In this document: in pieces, positions 13,931-21,854 of the stretch | Layout: the number at the start of each line of letters is the position of its first letter | Position numbering within the stretch: position 1 is the stretch's first letter | NCBI GenBank assembly: GCA_031255315.1 | Contig: JAIRSS010000170.1 | Coordinates: 1-23,979 of the forward strand | Length of the DNA stretch: 23,979 nt | Source: Spirochaetaceae bacterium | GTDB taxonomy: Bacteria > Spirochaetota > Spirochaetia > Treponematales > Breznakiellaceae | Direction: 5' to 3' | Made by a program: the position numbers and the translations under genes | Notes under the pieces: generated by a model | What the model was told of the DNA's origin: nothing | Database searches by the model: none | Seen by the model: the letters and a program-made list of their open reading frames with translations, nothing else

Positions 13931-15910
13931 ATGCATCAAGGTGAACTGCTCTTGCCCGGAATCAAAGGGCCGGAGGATATCAGAAACCTTACTTATGCTG
14001 AATTAAACCGATTAGCCGCCGAGATTCGGAATGTAATTGTATCTACCGTGAGCCTGAACGGGGGGCATTTAGCTTCTAATCTGGGGGTTGTGGAACTGAC
14101 TATAGCTCTGCACCGGGTGTTTCTGTCTCCCCACGACAAAATAGTTTGGGATGTGGGTCATCAGTGTTATACCCATAAGCTCTTAACCGGCCGGTTTGAA
14201 GCCTTTAGGACCCTTCGCCGGGCGAACGGCATCGCGGGGTTTCCAAAGTATTCCGAAAGTCCTCATGATGTGTTCAATACGGGTCATGCTTCCACCTCTA
14301 TTTCCGCCGCTTTGGGTATCCTCACCGGAGAACATATCCAAGGCGGAGATGGCCGGGTTGTGGCCGTCATCGGAGACGGGGCCTTAACCGGCGGACTCGC
14401 CTACGAAGCGCTGTCTCACGCGGGACAGCTCGCCCTTCCCCTCGTGGTGGTGCTTAACGATAATAAGATGTCCATCGGCCCCAATGTAGGCGGCCTTTCT
14501 AAATACTTGAGCCATTTGAGTATGCAGGCTAAGTATCAGAGTTTTCGCCGAAAATTCGACGCCATGGCAAAAAGCCTGCCCGGTATTGGCGAAGCGTTTT
14601 ACGACCTGGTGGTCCGTCTGAAACGGGCTGTCAAGGCTGTTTTCTATACCGATAATTTTTTTGTGGATCTGGGATTCGAATATGTTGGTCCTATTGAAGG
14701 CCACCACATTCAACAGATGGAACAGGTCTTTCGGGATGTCAGGAAGATCGACCGGCCCGTGGTTATCCATGTGATAACCCAAAAGGGCAAAGGTTACGGC
14801 TTTGCGGAAGACGATCCGGGCAGCTACCACGGAGTTTCTTCTTTCTCGGTATCCGGAGGTATTATCCCAAGCGCCGGAGGCGCCGGCCATCGCAGGGACG
14901 AACCGGATTCCGGCGGCAAGGCTGCAAAGAGCGAAACGATCTCCTTTACGGAGGCCTTCAGCAGGGCGGTACAGGAAGCGGCCGCCCGGGATGACCGGGT
15001 AGTAGCGATCACCGCCGCCATGGAGAAGGGGACGGGCCTCTCTTCCTTTAAAGCCCGGTTTCCTAAACGGTTTTTTGACGTGGGTATTGCCGAGGAACAC
15101 GCCGTTACCTTTTCCGCGGGGCTGGCTGCCCAGGGGCTGCGGCCGGTAACGGCTGTTTATTCGACCTTCATTCAGCGCGCGGCGGATCAAGTTATCCATG
15201 ATACAAGCCTCCAGAGGCTTCCGGTGGTATTCGCCCTGGACCGATCAGGTTTTGTCGGAGATGACGGGGAGACCCACCAGGGGCTTTTTGACATCAGTAT
15301 TTTCCGTTCCACTCCCGCTATGACCATCCTGGCCCCCGCAAGCAGCAGGGAACTTCGGGATATGTTAGCGTGGACTCTGGCCGAACCGGGCCCCTCAATG
15401 CTCCGTTATCCCAAAGCCGTCTGCCCGCCTGAGGAAGACGCCTTTTCCCTGCCACTGGAAAAGGGCCGGGGAGTTTTTATTCGCCGGGAAGATGCTCCTC
15501 TATGCCTTGCCTTTACGGGCAGCCTTTATCCCCAGGTCCGGGAAGCGGCGGAGATCCTCTACAGTCATGGCATAGAGGCGGACCTCTATAACCTTCGGTT
15601 CCTCAAGCCGGTGGACGAGGACTATCTTGAGGATATCCTTACGCGCTACAAACTGGCCGTCTTTATTGAGGAGGGAATGCGGGAAGGGGGGGTTGGGGAG
15701 TATGCCGCTTGTCTCGCCCTCCGCCGCAATGTTCCTGCGGGTATTCTGGTTTTGGGGGTGGAGGAAGGTTTTATTGCCCAGGGCAGCCGGGAAGAACTCC
15801 TCCGTTTCAATGGTCTTGACGGTCCGGGTATCGTCGGCGGAGTGTTAAAATCCCCGGAATTAGAGAGAAATTGTCCGGCCCCGTCCCGGCGAATTCCGCT
15901 TCCCTGTTGA
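13931..15910 (+). CDS. dxs: 1-deoxy-D-xylulose-5-phosphate synthase
   Basis: The 659-residue thiamine-diphosphate enzyme joins pyruvate and glyceraldehyde 3-phosphate in the first step of the MEP isoprenoid pathway. Visible signatures are SLNGGHLASNLG with the catalytic-type His46, WDVGHQCYTHKLLTGR, the ThDP motif GDGALTGG (148-155) to LNDNKMSIGPNVGGLS (175-190), and the transketolase-type block IAEEHAVTFSAGLAAQG with the catalytic Glu. ALDRSGFVGDDGETHQG and the C-terminal regulatory region also match. Length is slightly above the usual 620-640. The start ATG 13931 follows GAGGATAGAG. The stop lies four bases before the end of the convergent mrfB. Confidence 0.97.
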   Translation: MHQGELLLPGIKGPEDIRNLTYAELNRLAAEIRNVIVSTVSLNGGHLASNLGVVELTIALHRVFLSPHDKIVWDVGHQCYTHKLLTGRFEAFRTLRRANGIAGFPKYSESPHDVFNTGHASTSISAALGILTGEHIQGGDGRVVAVIGDGALTGGLAYEALSHAGQLALPLVVVLNDNKMSIGPNVGGLSKYLSHLSMQAKYQSFRRKFDAMAKSLPGIGEAFYDLVVRLKRAVKAVFYTDNFFVDLGFEYVGPIEGHHIQQMEQVFRDVRKIDRPVVIHVITQKGKGYGFAEDDPGSYHGVSSFSVSGGIIPSAGGAGHRRDEPDSGGKAAKSETISFTEAFSRAVQEAAARDDRVVAITAAMEKGTGLSSFKARFPKRFFDVGIAEEHAVTFSAGLAAQGLRPVTAVYSTFIQRAADQVIHDTSLQRLPVVFALDRSGFVGDDGETHQGLFDISIFRSTPAMTILAPASSRELRDMLAWTLAEPGPSMLRYPKAVCPPEEDAFSLPLEKGRGVFIRREDAPLCLAFTGSLYPQVREAAEILYSHGIEADLYNLRFLKPVDEDYLEDILTRYKLAVFIEEGMREGGVGEYAACLALRRNVPAGILVLGVEEGFIAQGSREELLRFNGLDGPGIVGGVLKSPELERNCPAPSRRIPLPC

Positions 15911-15914
15911 AACG

Positions 15915-17210
15915 CTACGAAAGCGGCCCCCCGCGTTTTTTCCTAAGCCGGTCCCGGCGCCGGGTCAAATCTTCCCGAATGCCCGAGGGCAGGGCCGGAA
16001 GGCGGAGGGCGGCTTCCGTATAGGAAAGAGCCAGCGGCGCGTCCCGCAAACGCCGCTCCGCATCAATAGCCAGGGACCGGCAGGCACGGGCCCTGATAGA
16101 GGGGGAATGCTCCCCTTCGGCGACGCGCTGGAGACGCCCCCGTCCGGCTTCGGCGTCCCCGGCCCGGAATAAATCCCTCGCCAGCGCCAGGGCCGCCAGC
16201 GGACGCCCTTGCCTGGCCGCCAGCGCGAGAAGCGCTTCCCCGGTTTTGACGGTTTCCTCTTCATCCACGCCCCGGTTCAAGCCTGGCGTTCCGGGGCGGA
16301 GCTTCCGCCAGTGCAGGGCAAGGGCCTCCAGATCGTACCGGTACACAGGATGCGTCCCCCGGGGATCCGCCGCAATACGGAGCAGAGCGGAAAACAGCCC
16401 GGCCAGCCCCGCGGCATCCTTCACGTTATGATCGCAGACGCCTCTAAGCGCGGCAGGCTCCCTGGTATTGAGGAAGGCAAACCAAATATCGGGGGCCAGC
16501 GCGCCGGGAGTATCCCCGGTCCGGTCCAGCCCCAGGACCGCGGTCTCGATTTCCCCCTGGGAACAGGAGGGAAGGACCCGCTTCCACAGCCGCCGGGCCG
16601 GATGCAGAAGGTCCGCGTGGAAGAAAAGGGGCGGGGCCTTGCCTTTCAGCAGGCACCGGGTCTTCAGCACCTGGGCGTCGAAGGACTTGCCGTTGTACGT
16701 AACCGTCAGGGGCGCTTTACCCGCCCTCTCCTCCCGGCGGGAATCCACCGGTGGGAGGAATTCCCCCAGCGCCGCCTCCAAAAAATCGTCTTCCCCGGGA
16801 TAGTCCAGCAACAGGTACTGGGTAACTTCCAGGTTCAGGCTCCCCGCGCCTCCGCCGGGAACCAGCCGGCCAAAGGCCGCCAAGAACGGCGTAACCCCGG
16901 CCCCGCTCGAAAGCCCGGTAGTTTCCAAGTCGAAGAAAAGAAGATCTTCCGGCCCCGCCGCGCCGGGGGCGTACCGCAGCAGATCAGGTATGAGTATCTC
17001 CGACGCGGGGGGAAAGACCGGCGGAAACGGCGGCGCCTCCAGGAGCAGCGTCCGCTTCACGGTCAGATACCCCGCTTGAATCCACTCCGGCCCCATCGCG
17101 TCATAGGCCGGATGCTCCGCCGGGGCGGTTTCCGGCCTTCTCCCGGAAGGAGGGTCAGGATCCGCCAGCCCCCGCCGCCGTTGAAGCCGGGAGCGCAGGT
17201 TATACTTCAT
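15915..17210 (-). CDS. mrfB: MrfB/YprB-like exonuclease with TPR tail
   Basis: The 431-residue protein has an RNase H-like DEDD nuclease domain. It shows D95 and E97 in FFDLETTGLSSGAG, D178 in TYNGKSFDAQVLKTRCLL, D200 in FHADLLH, and H261/D265 in DHNVKDAAGL. A helical TPR-like region spans about residues 325-405 (ALLALAARQGRPLAALALARDLF onward). This is the arrangement of B. subtilis MrfB (YprB), which acts with MrfA in mitomycin-lesion repair. The ATG at 17210 overlaps the mrfA stop by 11 bases. The frame stays open upstream into mrfA, but a start inside the helicase is not credible. The protein is Arg- and Pro-rich in residues 1-35. Confidence 0.9.
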   Translation of the reverse strand: MKYNLRSRLQRRRGLADPDPPSGRRPETAPAEHPAYDAMGPEWIQAGYLTVKRTLLLEAPPFPPVFPPASEILIPDLLRYAPGAAGPEDLLFFDLETTGLSSGAGVTPFLAAFGRLVPGGGAGSLNLEVTQYLLLDYPGEDDFLEAALGEFLPPVDSRREERAGKAPLTVTYNGKSFDAQVLKTRCLLKGKAPPLFFHADLLHPARRLWKRVLPSCSQGEIETAVLGLDRTGDTPGALAPDIWFAFLNTREPAALRGVCDHNVKDAAGLAGLFSALLRIAADPRGTHPVYRYDLEALALHWRKLRPGTPGLNRGVDEEETVKTGEALLALAARQGRPLAALALARDLFRAGDAEAGRGRLQRVAEGEHSPSIRARACRSLAIDAERRLRDAPLALSYTEAALRLPALPSGIREDLTRRRDRLRKKRGGPLS

Positions 17211-19527
17211 ACCCGGCCAACGCCTCAAGAAACGCCCTGGTCCCGGCCTTGTTCCCCCCGGGCCCCACGCAGGAAGGGCAGCCCACTTTACACGGGCAGT
17301 CCGCCGCCGCGCGGTAAACCGCCCGGAAAAGTTCATCCGTCCGGCGGGCGAGGGCCTCAGAAAGACCGGTTCCGCCGGGATACTTATCGAACACATAGAG
17401 GGCCGGAACGCCGAAATGCGGATCCCTGACCCGTTCGGCGATTCCCAGATCGCGGGGATCGCAGAGCAGGAAGACCGGGGCGATGCGTTTGATCAGGCCG
17501 CCCGCGCCGGAAAGGATGGCGCCGGCTTCCGCGTCCCCCCAGTCGTGGAGAACCGCGCCCCCCGGCGTTCCGGGGCCGAAGAGGAAGGCCAGGAACCGGG
17601 TATCCATCTCCTCCTCCGGCAGATTTATGTCGCCGTACCCGATGTTTTCGTGGGTGCGGAACCGTATTTTCTTGAATTTTGCCGCCTGGGAACGGACAAG
17701 GATGTCCCCCACAACCCCGTTTCCGGTCCGCTCATCTTCCGAAAGGACCTTGATATCGATCTTTACCAAGCCGTCGGTAAAGTAGTTCACCTCCGCCTCC
17801 CGGACCAGGCACTTCCGGTTTTCTATATCCAGGGATTCCACCAGGTACTGCCTGCCCCGGTGCAGGTAGACCGCGTTCTCAAAGATAAGCTCCTTCGCGC
17901 TGGGCCGGTCCATCTCGCCTATCACCGCGTTCCGCCCGGCGGTAATGTCCACAATAACCACGTTGTCCGCCGACGCGGACCGGAGGCTGACCCCTTCCGC
18001 CGGGAAAGACCGGGCCGCCCAATACCAGCGGCTTCCAGCCGCGCTTCCAACCGGGAGGCCCGCCGCGCCGCCCGCTCCGGTGGTATGGCGCAGGATTCCC
18101 TCTTCTTCCAGAAAACTCAGAACCTCCCGAACATCAGACCCCGGAACCGTGCTCCAGGGAACCCGGTCATCATCCTGAAAGGGAAGCTCAAAGGCGGCGC
18201 ACTTCACATGATCCGTAAGGATATACGGGTTGCCCGGATCAATACGGCCCTCTTCGGCGCTCCTGCGGAAGAACCATTCGGGGTTGTGTATGATAAACTG
18301 ATCCAGCGGGGAAGAAGAGGCGACGAAAACCGCTACAGACGTGCCGCCCCGGCGTCCGGCCCGGCCCGTCTGCTGCCAGAACGAGTTGAAGGAACCGGGA
18401 AAGCCCGCCACCACCGAAGCGTCAAGGCCGCCGATGTCTATTCCCAGTTCCAGGGCGTTGGTGGATACCACCCCCTGTATGCTCCCATCCCGAAGGCCCC
18501 GCTCTATTTCCCGCCGTTCATTGGGAAGCAGCCCTCCCCGGTAGGCTTCCACCCGGATGCCGGAATTATCAGTAAAGAGGTTGGCGGCGTCCGCGTTCAC
18601 ATACGAGGCCGCCACCTCGGTCTTGATCCGGGAATGGGCAAAGAGGATGGTCTTGATCCCCCCTTTAAGGAAAGCCAGCATCCAGCGGCGGCTTTCGGTG
18701 ACGACGCTCCGGCGTATACCCTGCACCGCATCCACCAGGGGCGGATTATAAAGGATGATCCGCTTTTCCCCCTGGGGCGCGCCGTTCCGGTCCACCAGGG
18801 CCGCCTGCTCCCCGATGAGGGTCTCCGCCAGTTCCCGCGGGTTGGCGATGGTGGCGGAACAGAGGATGAACTGGGGCCGGGATCCGTAAAACGCGGCGAT
18901 CCGGCGCAGGCGGCGCAGTACATTGGCGACGTGGCTCCCAAAAACGCCCCGGTAGGCGTGGATTTCGTCGATGACGATGTACTTCAGGTTCGAGAAAAAT
19001 TTGATCCACCGGGGATGATTCGGCAGGACCCCCGCGTGAAGCATATCGGGATTGGAGATGATGATACGCCCCTTATCCCTGGCCGCGACCCGGAGGCTGT
19101 CCGGGGTATCCCCGTCATAGGTGGCGGCTTTGATGGGAAGCCCCCCGCCGGGGCCGATAAGTTCGTTCAACTCCGACTGCTGATCCTGGGATAGGGCCTT
19201 GGTGGGAAAAAGGTACAAAGCCCGAGCGGTTTCATCCCGGATCAGGGTCTGAAGGACTGGCAGGTTGTAACAGAGGGTCTTCCCCGATGCGGTAGGCGTA
19301 ACCACCACCACATTGCGGCCCCGGCGTGTTTCGTCCCACACCTCCCGCTGGTGGCTGTAGATTTGGGCGATCCCCCGCCGTCTGAGGGCGGCGGCAACCG
19401 CCAGGTCCAGGTCTTCGGGAAAGGGAACGTAGACCCCTTCCCGTGGGGGAATACGTTTTTCAACCACGATATTTTCGGCAAAGGCGGGATCGGCAAGAAT
19501 CGTTTCTAATGCGGCGGCGTTGTTCAT
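17200..19527 (-). CDS. mrfA: MrfA/YprA-like DEAD/DEAH-box repair helicase
   Basis: The 775-residue superfamily-2 helicase carries Walker A TPTASGKT (77-84), ALYLFPTKALSQDQ, NPDMLHAGVLP, the DEIH box (187-190), CSATIANP (223-230), STNALELGIDIG and the arginine-finger motif QTGRAGRRG (386-394). The C-terminal region has DHVKCAAFELPF and four cysteines in CPCKVGCPSC (C744, C746, C750, C753), the MrfA-type zinc site. All of this fits B. subtilis MrfA (YprA), a 3'-5' helicase for mitomycin damage. I choose ATG 19527. There is no ribosome binding site there, but a -10 box lies eight bases upstream, which suggests a leaderless mRNA. A longer frame to 19617 exists but would swallow that promoter. The stop overlaps mrfB. 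Confidence 0.94.
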   Translation of the reverse strand: MNNAAALETILADPAFAENIVVEKRIPPREGVYVPFPEDLDLAVAAALRRRGIAQIYSHQREVWDETRRGRNVVVVTPTASGKTLCYNLPVLQTLIRDETARALYLFPTKALSQDQQSELNELIGPGGGLPIKAATYDGDTPDSLRVAARDKGRIIISNPDMLHAGVLPNHPRWIKFFSNLKYIVIDEIHAYRGVFGSHVANVLRRLRRIAAFYGSRPQFILCSATIANPRELAETLIGEQAALVDRNGAPQGEKRIILYNPPLVDAVQGIRRSVVTESRRWMLAFLKGGIKTILFAHSRIKTEVAASYVNADAANLFTDNSGIRVEAYRGGLLPNERREIERGLRDGSIQGVVSTNALELGIDIGGLDASVVAGFPGSFNSFWQQTGRAGRRGGTSVAVFVASSSPLDQFIIHNPEWFFRRSAEEGRIDPGNPYILTDHVKCAAFELPFQDDDRVPWSTVPGSDVREVLSFLEEEGILRHTTGAGGAAGLPVGSAAGSRWYWAARSFPAEGVSLRSASADNVVIVDITAGRNAVIGEMDRPSAKELIFENAVYLHRGRQYLVESLDIENRKCLVREAEVNYFTDGLVKIDIKVLSEDERTGNGVVGDILVRSQAAKFKKIRFRTHENIGYGDINLPEEEMDTRFLAFLFGPGTPGGAVLHDWGDAEAGAILSGAGGLIKRIAPVFLLCDPRDLGIAERVRDPHFGVPALYVFDKYPGGTGLSEALARRTDELFRAVYRAAADCPCKVGCPSCVGPGGNKAGTRAFLEALAGYEV

Positions 19528-19535
19528 GGTTGTTG

Positions 19536-19564
19536 ATTGTACCGTGAACAAATCCCGGCGTAAA
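19536..19564 (-). promoter_or_regulatory. Promoter of mrfAB, apparently leaderless
   Basis: On the minus strand TTTACG (19564-19559), 17 bases and TACAAT (19541-19536) match sigma-70 boxes (four and five of six). Transcription would start about seven bases on, at or next to the ATG at 19527. No purine-rich site precedes the ATG, which agrees with leaderless translation. Confidence 0.5.
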
Positions 19565-19617
19565 GCGGAACCCGTACATACCGCGGGGCATCCGTCTCGG
19601 CGGGCGGCGCGCCGCAT

Positions 19618-19815
19618 AAACCCGCGGGAACGACCGGATGGGCTGAAAAGCCGGCTTTCGGGTGTAAAACGCGGACGAAAAATCCGCTTAATCTGTGAAA
19701 TCCGCGGACCTTTTATTTTCCATTTACGTAACTTGTTGACAGTGGGAAAGAGAGGGCGCGGCTGGCCGCCATCAAGCCGAAGCCGCGTGATATTCCGGAA
19801 GTGCTATGGTTATCC
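19618..19815. other. Gap upstream of mrfA, no gene seen
   Basis: No frame here looks coding. It contains GCGGA-CGAAAAA-TCCGC near 19671-19687 and then TGAAATCCGCGG, which resembles the start of the palindromic repeats at 2217 and 4418. This may be a decayed further copy. A TTGACA at 19736 has no matching -10. Confidence 0.35.
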
Positions 19816-19850
19816 AGAAACCCGGCGCTCCCCTCCCGCGCCGGGCTGGA
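19815..19850 (-). terminator. GC-rich hairpin after the lipoprotein gene
   Basis: A perfect 8-bp stem, CCCGGCGC (19821-19828) with GCGCCGGG (19838-19845), has an outer extension TCCAG/CTGGA. On the minus strand it is followed only by TTTCTGG, a weak T-run, 17 bases after the lipoprotein stop. It may end that transcript and protect its 3' end. Confidence 0.5.
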
Positions 19851-19862
19851 TGACGGACGGCG

Positions 19863-20558
19863 TTAGAAACTGGCGAGCGTTATCAGGCCGGTATCAGTAG
19901 CGCCGCCGCCGGCAGGTCTGGTGATGTCCAGGCTGTCCGGATTCGTATACTTGGTGTAGGCGACGGGGTTGCCATTACCCCATTTTATAAAGGTGGCATT
20001 CGCGTCGGACGAGAGTACGTACGCGGATTCACCCCAATTCGCGCTGCCTACAGCGGTAAATGTACGGGCGGTCCCCGATCGTATTATGATCATGGTATAC
20101 CGGGCATTGCCGCTGGCAAGACTCGAAATCCAAATCCCGTGCATGGTGGAACCTGACGATCCCTTGGCCCGTGTAAAGTCCGCGTCAGTCGCGGCGGCCC
20201 CCCCGACCCCTGGGATATAGCCGGTCAGGGTCAGCGTATTGCCGTTTAACACATACTGATATGCCGTCTCGCTGACGGTTATTTGATTACCCGTAGCCGC
20301 CGCATTCGCGCCTTCATCCGTTAAGTTGGTACTGTAATACGCAACCTTCGATCCCGTAATGGCCGGATCGTCCTCATTGGTGAATATGTAGGTTGTTGTA
20401 GGGGTGGACCTGTCATCAACCCATATCCCCGTGAGTGATGACGCGGAAGTACCGCTGTCTCCACCATCGCCAGTCGAGCCGTTATCGCACCCGGCCAAAA
20501 CCAGCCCGATTGACAACGCCATACATACAATCATTCCGAAAAAGCGTTTGTTTTTCAC
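19863..20558 (-). CDS. Lipoprotein with two similar GIW domains
   Basis: The 231-residue product has a basic N-terminus, a hydrophobic segment and the lipobox LVLAGC with Cys24, so it is exported and lipidated. A Gly/Ser-rich linker (GSTGDGGDSGTSASS) follows. Two segments then begin alike, SLTGIWVDD near residue 42 and MHGIWISS near residue 140. Each continues with alternating hydrophobic residues, suggesting two beta-rich domains from a duplication. I know no function. The start is GTG 20558, six bases after AGGGGG; the preceding GTG at 20561 is too close to that site. A strong promoter lies upstream. It is divergent from the XRE regulator and may be its target. Confidence 0.82.
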   Translation of the reverse strand: MKNKRFFGMIVCMALSIGLVLAGCDNGSTGDGGDSGTSASSLTGIWVDDRSTPTTTYIFTNEDDPAITGSKVAYYSTNLTDEGANAAATGNQITVSETAYQYVLNGNTLTLTGYIPGVGGAAATDADFTRAKGSSGSTMHGIWISSLASGNARYTMIIIRSGTARTFTAVGSANWGESAYVLSSDANATFIKWGNGNPVAYTKYTNPDSLDITRPAGGGATDTGLITLASF

Positions 20559-20597
20559 CACAAACCCCCTGCATATTGGGGCGGACCCCTAAAATTT

Positions 20598-20613
20598 CCG
20601 TTCGCATGAACGG
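20598..20613. promoter_or_regulatory. Hairpin in the lipoprotein mRNA leader
   Basis: CCGTTC-GCAT-GAACGG is a perfect 6-bp stem with a four-base loop. It sits just after the predicted transcription start and 40 bases before the GTG. It could stabilise the mRNA 5' end or be an operator. Confidence 0.4.
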
Positions 20614-20628
20614 TTTATACGCTTAAAG

Positions 20629-20657
20629 TATATAACATGATTATAATTATTTGTCAA
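20629..20657 (-). promoter_or_regulatory. Strong promoter of the lipoprotein gene
   Basis: On the minus strand a perfect TTGACA (20657-20652), 17 bases and TATATA (20634-20629) form the best promoter in the window. The leader would be about 60 bases. The surrounding 20620-20700 is markedly AT-rich. Confidence 0.75.
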
Positions 20658-20700
20658 CAGCGTATTGTTCCCGGCAATTATCGGCTAGTAGCATATAAAT

Positions 20701-21063
20701 ATGGAAATGATGAAGATTTTTGTCTTCAATATGAAAAAATACCGTAAAAGCAGACGGCTTTCACAAATGAAACTGGCGGAAATACTCAATACATCAACCA
20801 GTTATATTGGGGAAATTGAGATAAACAGTAAGATTCCCTCAATGGAAATGGTGGAAAAAATAGCAAAAGCCCTTGATGTGGAACCATTCAGGCTTTTTTT
20901 GGACGACGCGGACCGAACCGGAGAAAATACGCTTTCAGCGGATACGTATCTTGAATGTTTATCCGCCATAGAACGGAAGGACTTAACAAAACGCCTCATC
21001 GCCCGTATATCCACCGATGTAGAACAAATCCTGCAGCCCGAAAACAATACCGCTCCCGCGTAA
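20701..21063 (+). CDS. XRE-family helix-turn-helix regulator
   Basis: The 120-residue protein has a lambda-repressor-like domain at about residues 5-68. It reads MKKYRKSRRLSQMKLAEILNTSTSYIGEIEINSKIPSMEMVEKIAKALDVEPFRLF (11-66), with the HTH in LSQMKLAEILNTSTSYIGEIE. The C-terminal 50 residues are charged and helical (DLTKRLIARISTDVEQIL) and may dimerise. The ATG at 20701 has no clear ribosome binding site; ATGs at 20707 and 20710 are possible starts. It is divergent from the lipoprotein gene across 142 bases and may control it or itself. A phage role is possible, but no phage genes are near. Confidence 0.85.
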   Translation: MEMMKIFVFNMKKYRKSRRLSQMKLAEILNTSTSYIGEIEINSKIPSMEMVEKIAKALDVEPFRLFLDDADRTGENTLSADTYLECLSAIERKDLTKRLIARISTDVEQILQPENNTAPA

Positions 21064-21173
21064 CTCACGCTTCAGCCGTAATCACGCCCAATACCGCCGT
21101 CTCCGGTCAGGGGGATGGGCGGGCTTCCCGGGGCCTGATTTCGGCTGGAAAATTCACGCGGCGGCCCGGGCTC

Positions 21174-21202
21174 TTGCCTTTCCGGGGCCGGTCCCGTATT
21201 AT
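21174..21202 (+). promoter_or_regulatory. Possible promoter of rdgB-helicase
   Basis: TTGCCT (21174-21179), 17 bases and TATTAT (21197-21202) match four and five of six positions. The -10 ends only ten bases before the rdgB ATG, so the leader would be three or four bases. Confidence 0.45.
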
Positions 21203-21212
21203 CCTGTAGAGT

Positions 21213-21854
21213 ATGACAATCTGGTTCGCCTCTGGAAATCTTCATAAAAAACAAGAAATCGCCGCCCTGTTTCCCGGTTGCCGTATCGCGCTCCCCGGGG
21301 AAGCGGGCTTCACCTTTGATCCCGAAGAGACGGGCGCAGATTTCCTGGAAAACGCCCTGCTCAAAGCCCGGGCCCTCTACCGGCGTCTGGCGGACGTCTA
21401 TCCGGATGCCGCCGGTCCGGTACTTGCCGATGATTCAGGGCTGTGCGTGGACGCCCTGGGAGGGCGGCCGGGGATATATTCTGCGCGGTACGCCGGTAAA
21501 AACGGCCCGGACCGTCCGGCGGGCTTCCCGGCGGAAAAACCGCTGGAAGCCGCGGAGCGGAACGCCCTGCTCCTTGAGGAACTGGGGGACGCCCCTAACC
21601 GCAGGGCCCGGTTCGTCTGCGCTATGGTCCTCCTGTTGGAGGAGAACCGTTTTTTTTCGGTCCAGGAAACCCTTGAAGGGGAGCTGATCCACCCCGGCGG
21701 GGGCCGGGGGTCAGGCGGCTTTGGCTACGACCCTATCTTCTTCCTGCCCGGACGGGGGCTTACGGCAGCGGAACTCTCCGAAGAGGAAAAGAACCGTATC
21801 AGCCACCGGGGAAAGGCGGCAAGGATTATCTCGAAATTTTTGGAGGAGCGGTGA
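21213..21854 (+). CDS. rdgB: XTP/dITP pyrophosphatase (RdgB/HAM1 family)
   Basis: The 213-residue enzyme hydrolyses ITP, dITP and XTP to monophosphates and keeps deaminated purines out of nucleic acids. It begins IWFASGNLHKKQEIAALFPG (3-22), with the substrate-binding SGNxHK motif. It then has DFLENALLKARAL, the metal-binding LADDSGLCVDALGGRPGIYSARYAG, GFGYDPIFF and the end NRISHRGKA. Length is near the usual 190-210. Only a weak GTAGAG precedes the ATG. Its TGA overlaps the helicase GTG (GTGA), so the genes are translationally coupled. Confidence 0.95.
   Translation: MTIWFASGNLHKKQEIAALFPGCRIALPGEAGFTFDPEETGADFLENALLKARALYRRLADVYPDAAGPVLADDSGLCVDALGGRPGIYSARYAGKNGPDRPAGFPAEKPLEAAERNALLLEELGDAPNRRARFVCAMVLLLEENRFFSVQETLEGELIHPGGGRGSGGFGYDPIFFLPGRGLTAAELSEEEKNRISHRGKAARIISKFLEER

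Noticed and set aside
16209..17429. 406-codon open frame on the plus strand opposite mrfB
   Set aside because: Low-complexity Arg/Pro/Gly product, opposite the DEDD nuclease gene, and no ribosome binding site.
17416..19194. 592-codon open frame on the plus strand antisense to mrfA
   Set aside because: It is a shadow of the GC-rich helicase gene: its product is rich in Arg, Gly and Pro with no known motif, while the opposite strand has every helicase motif.
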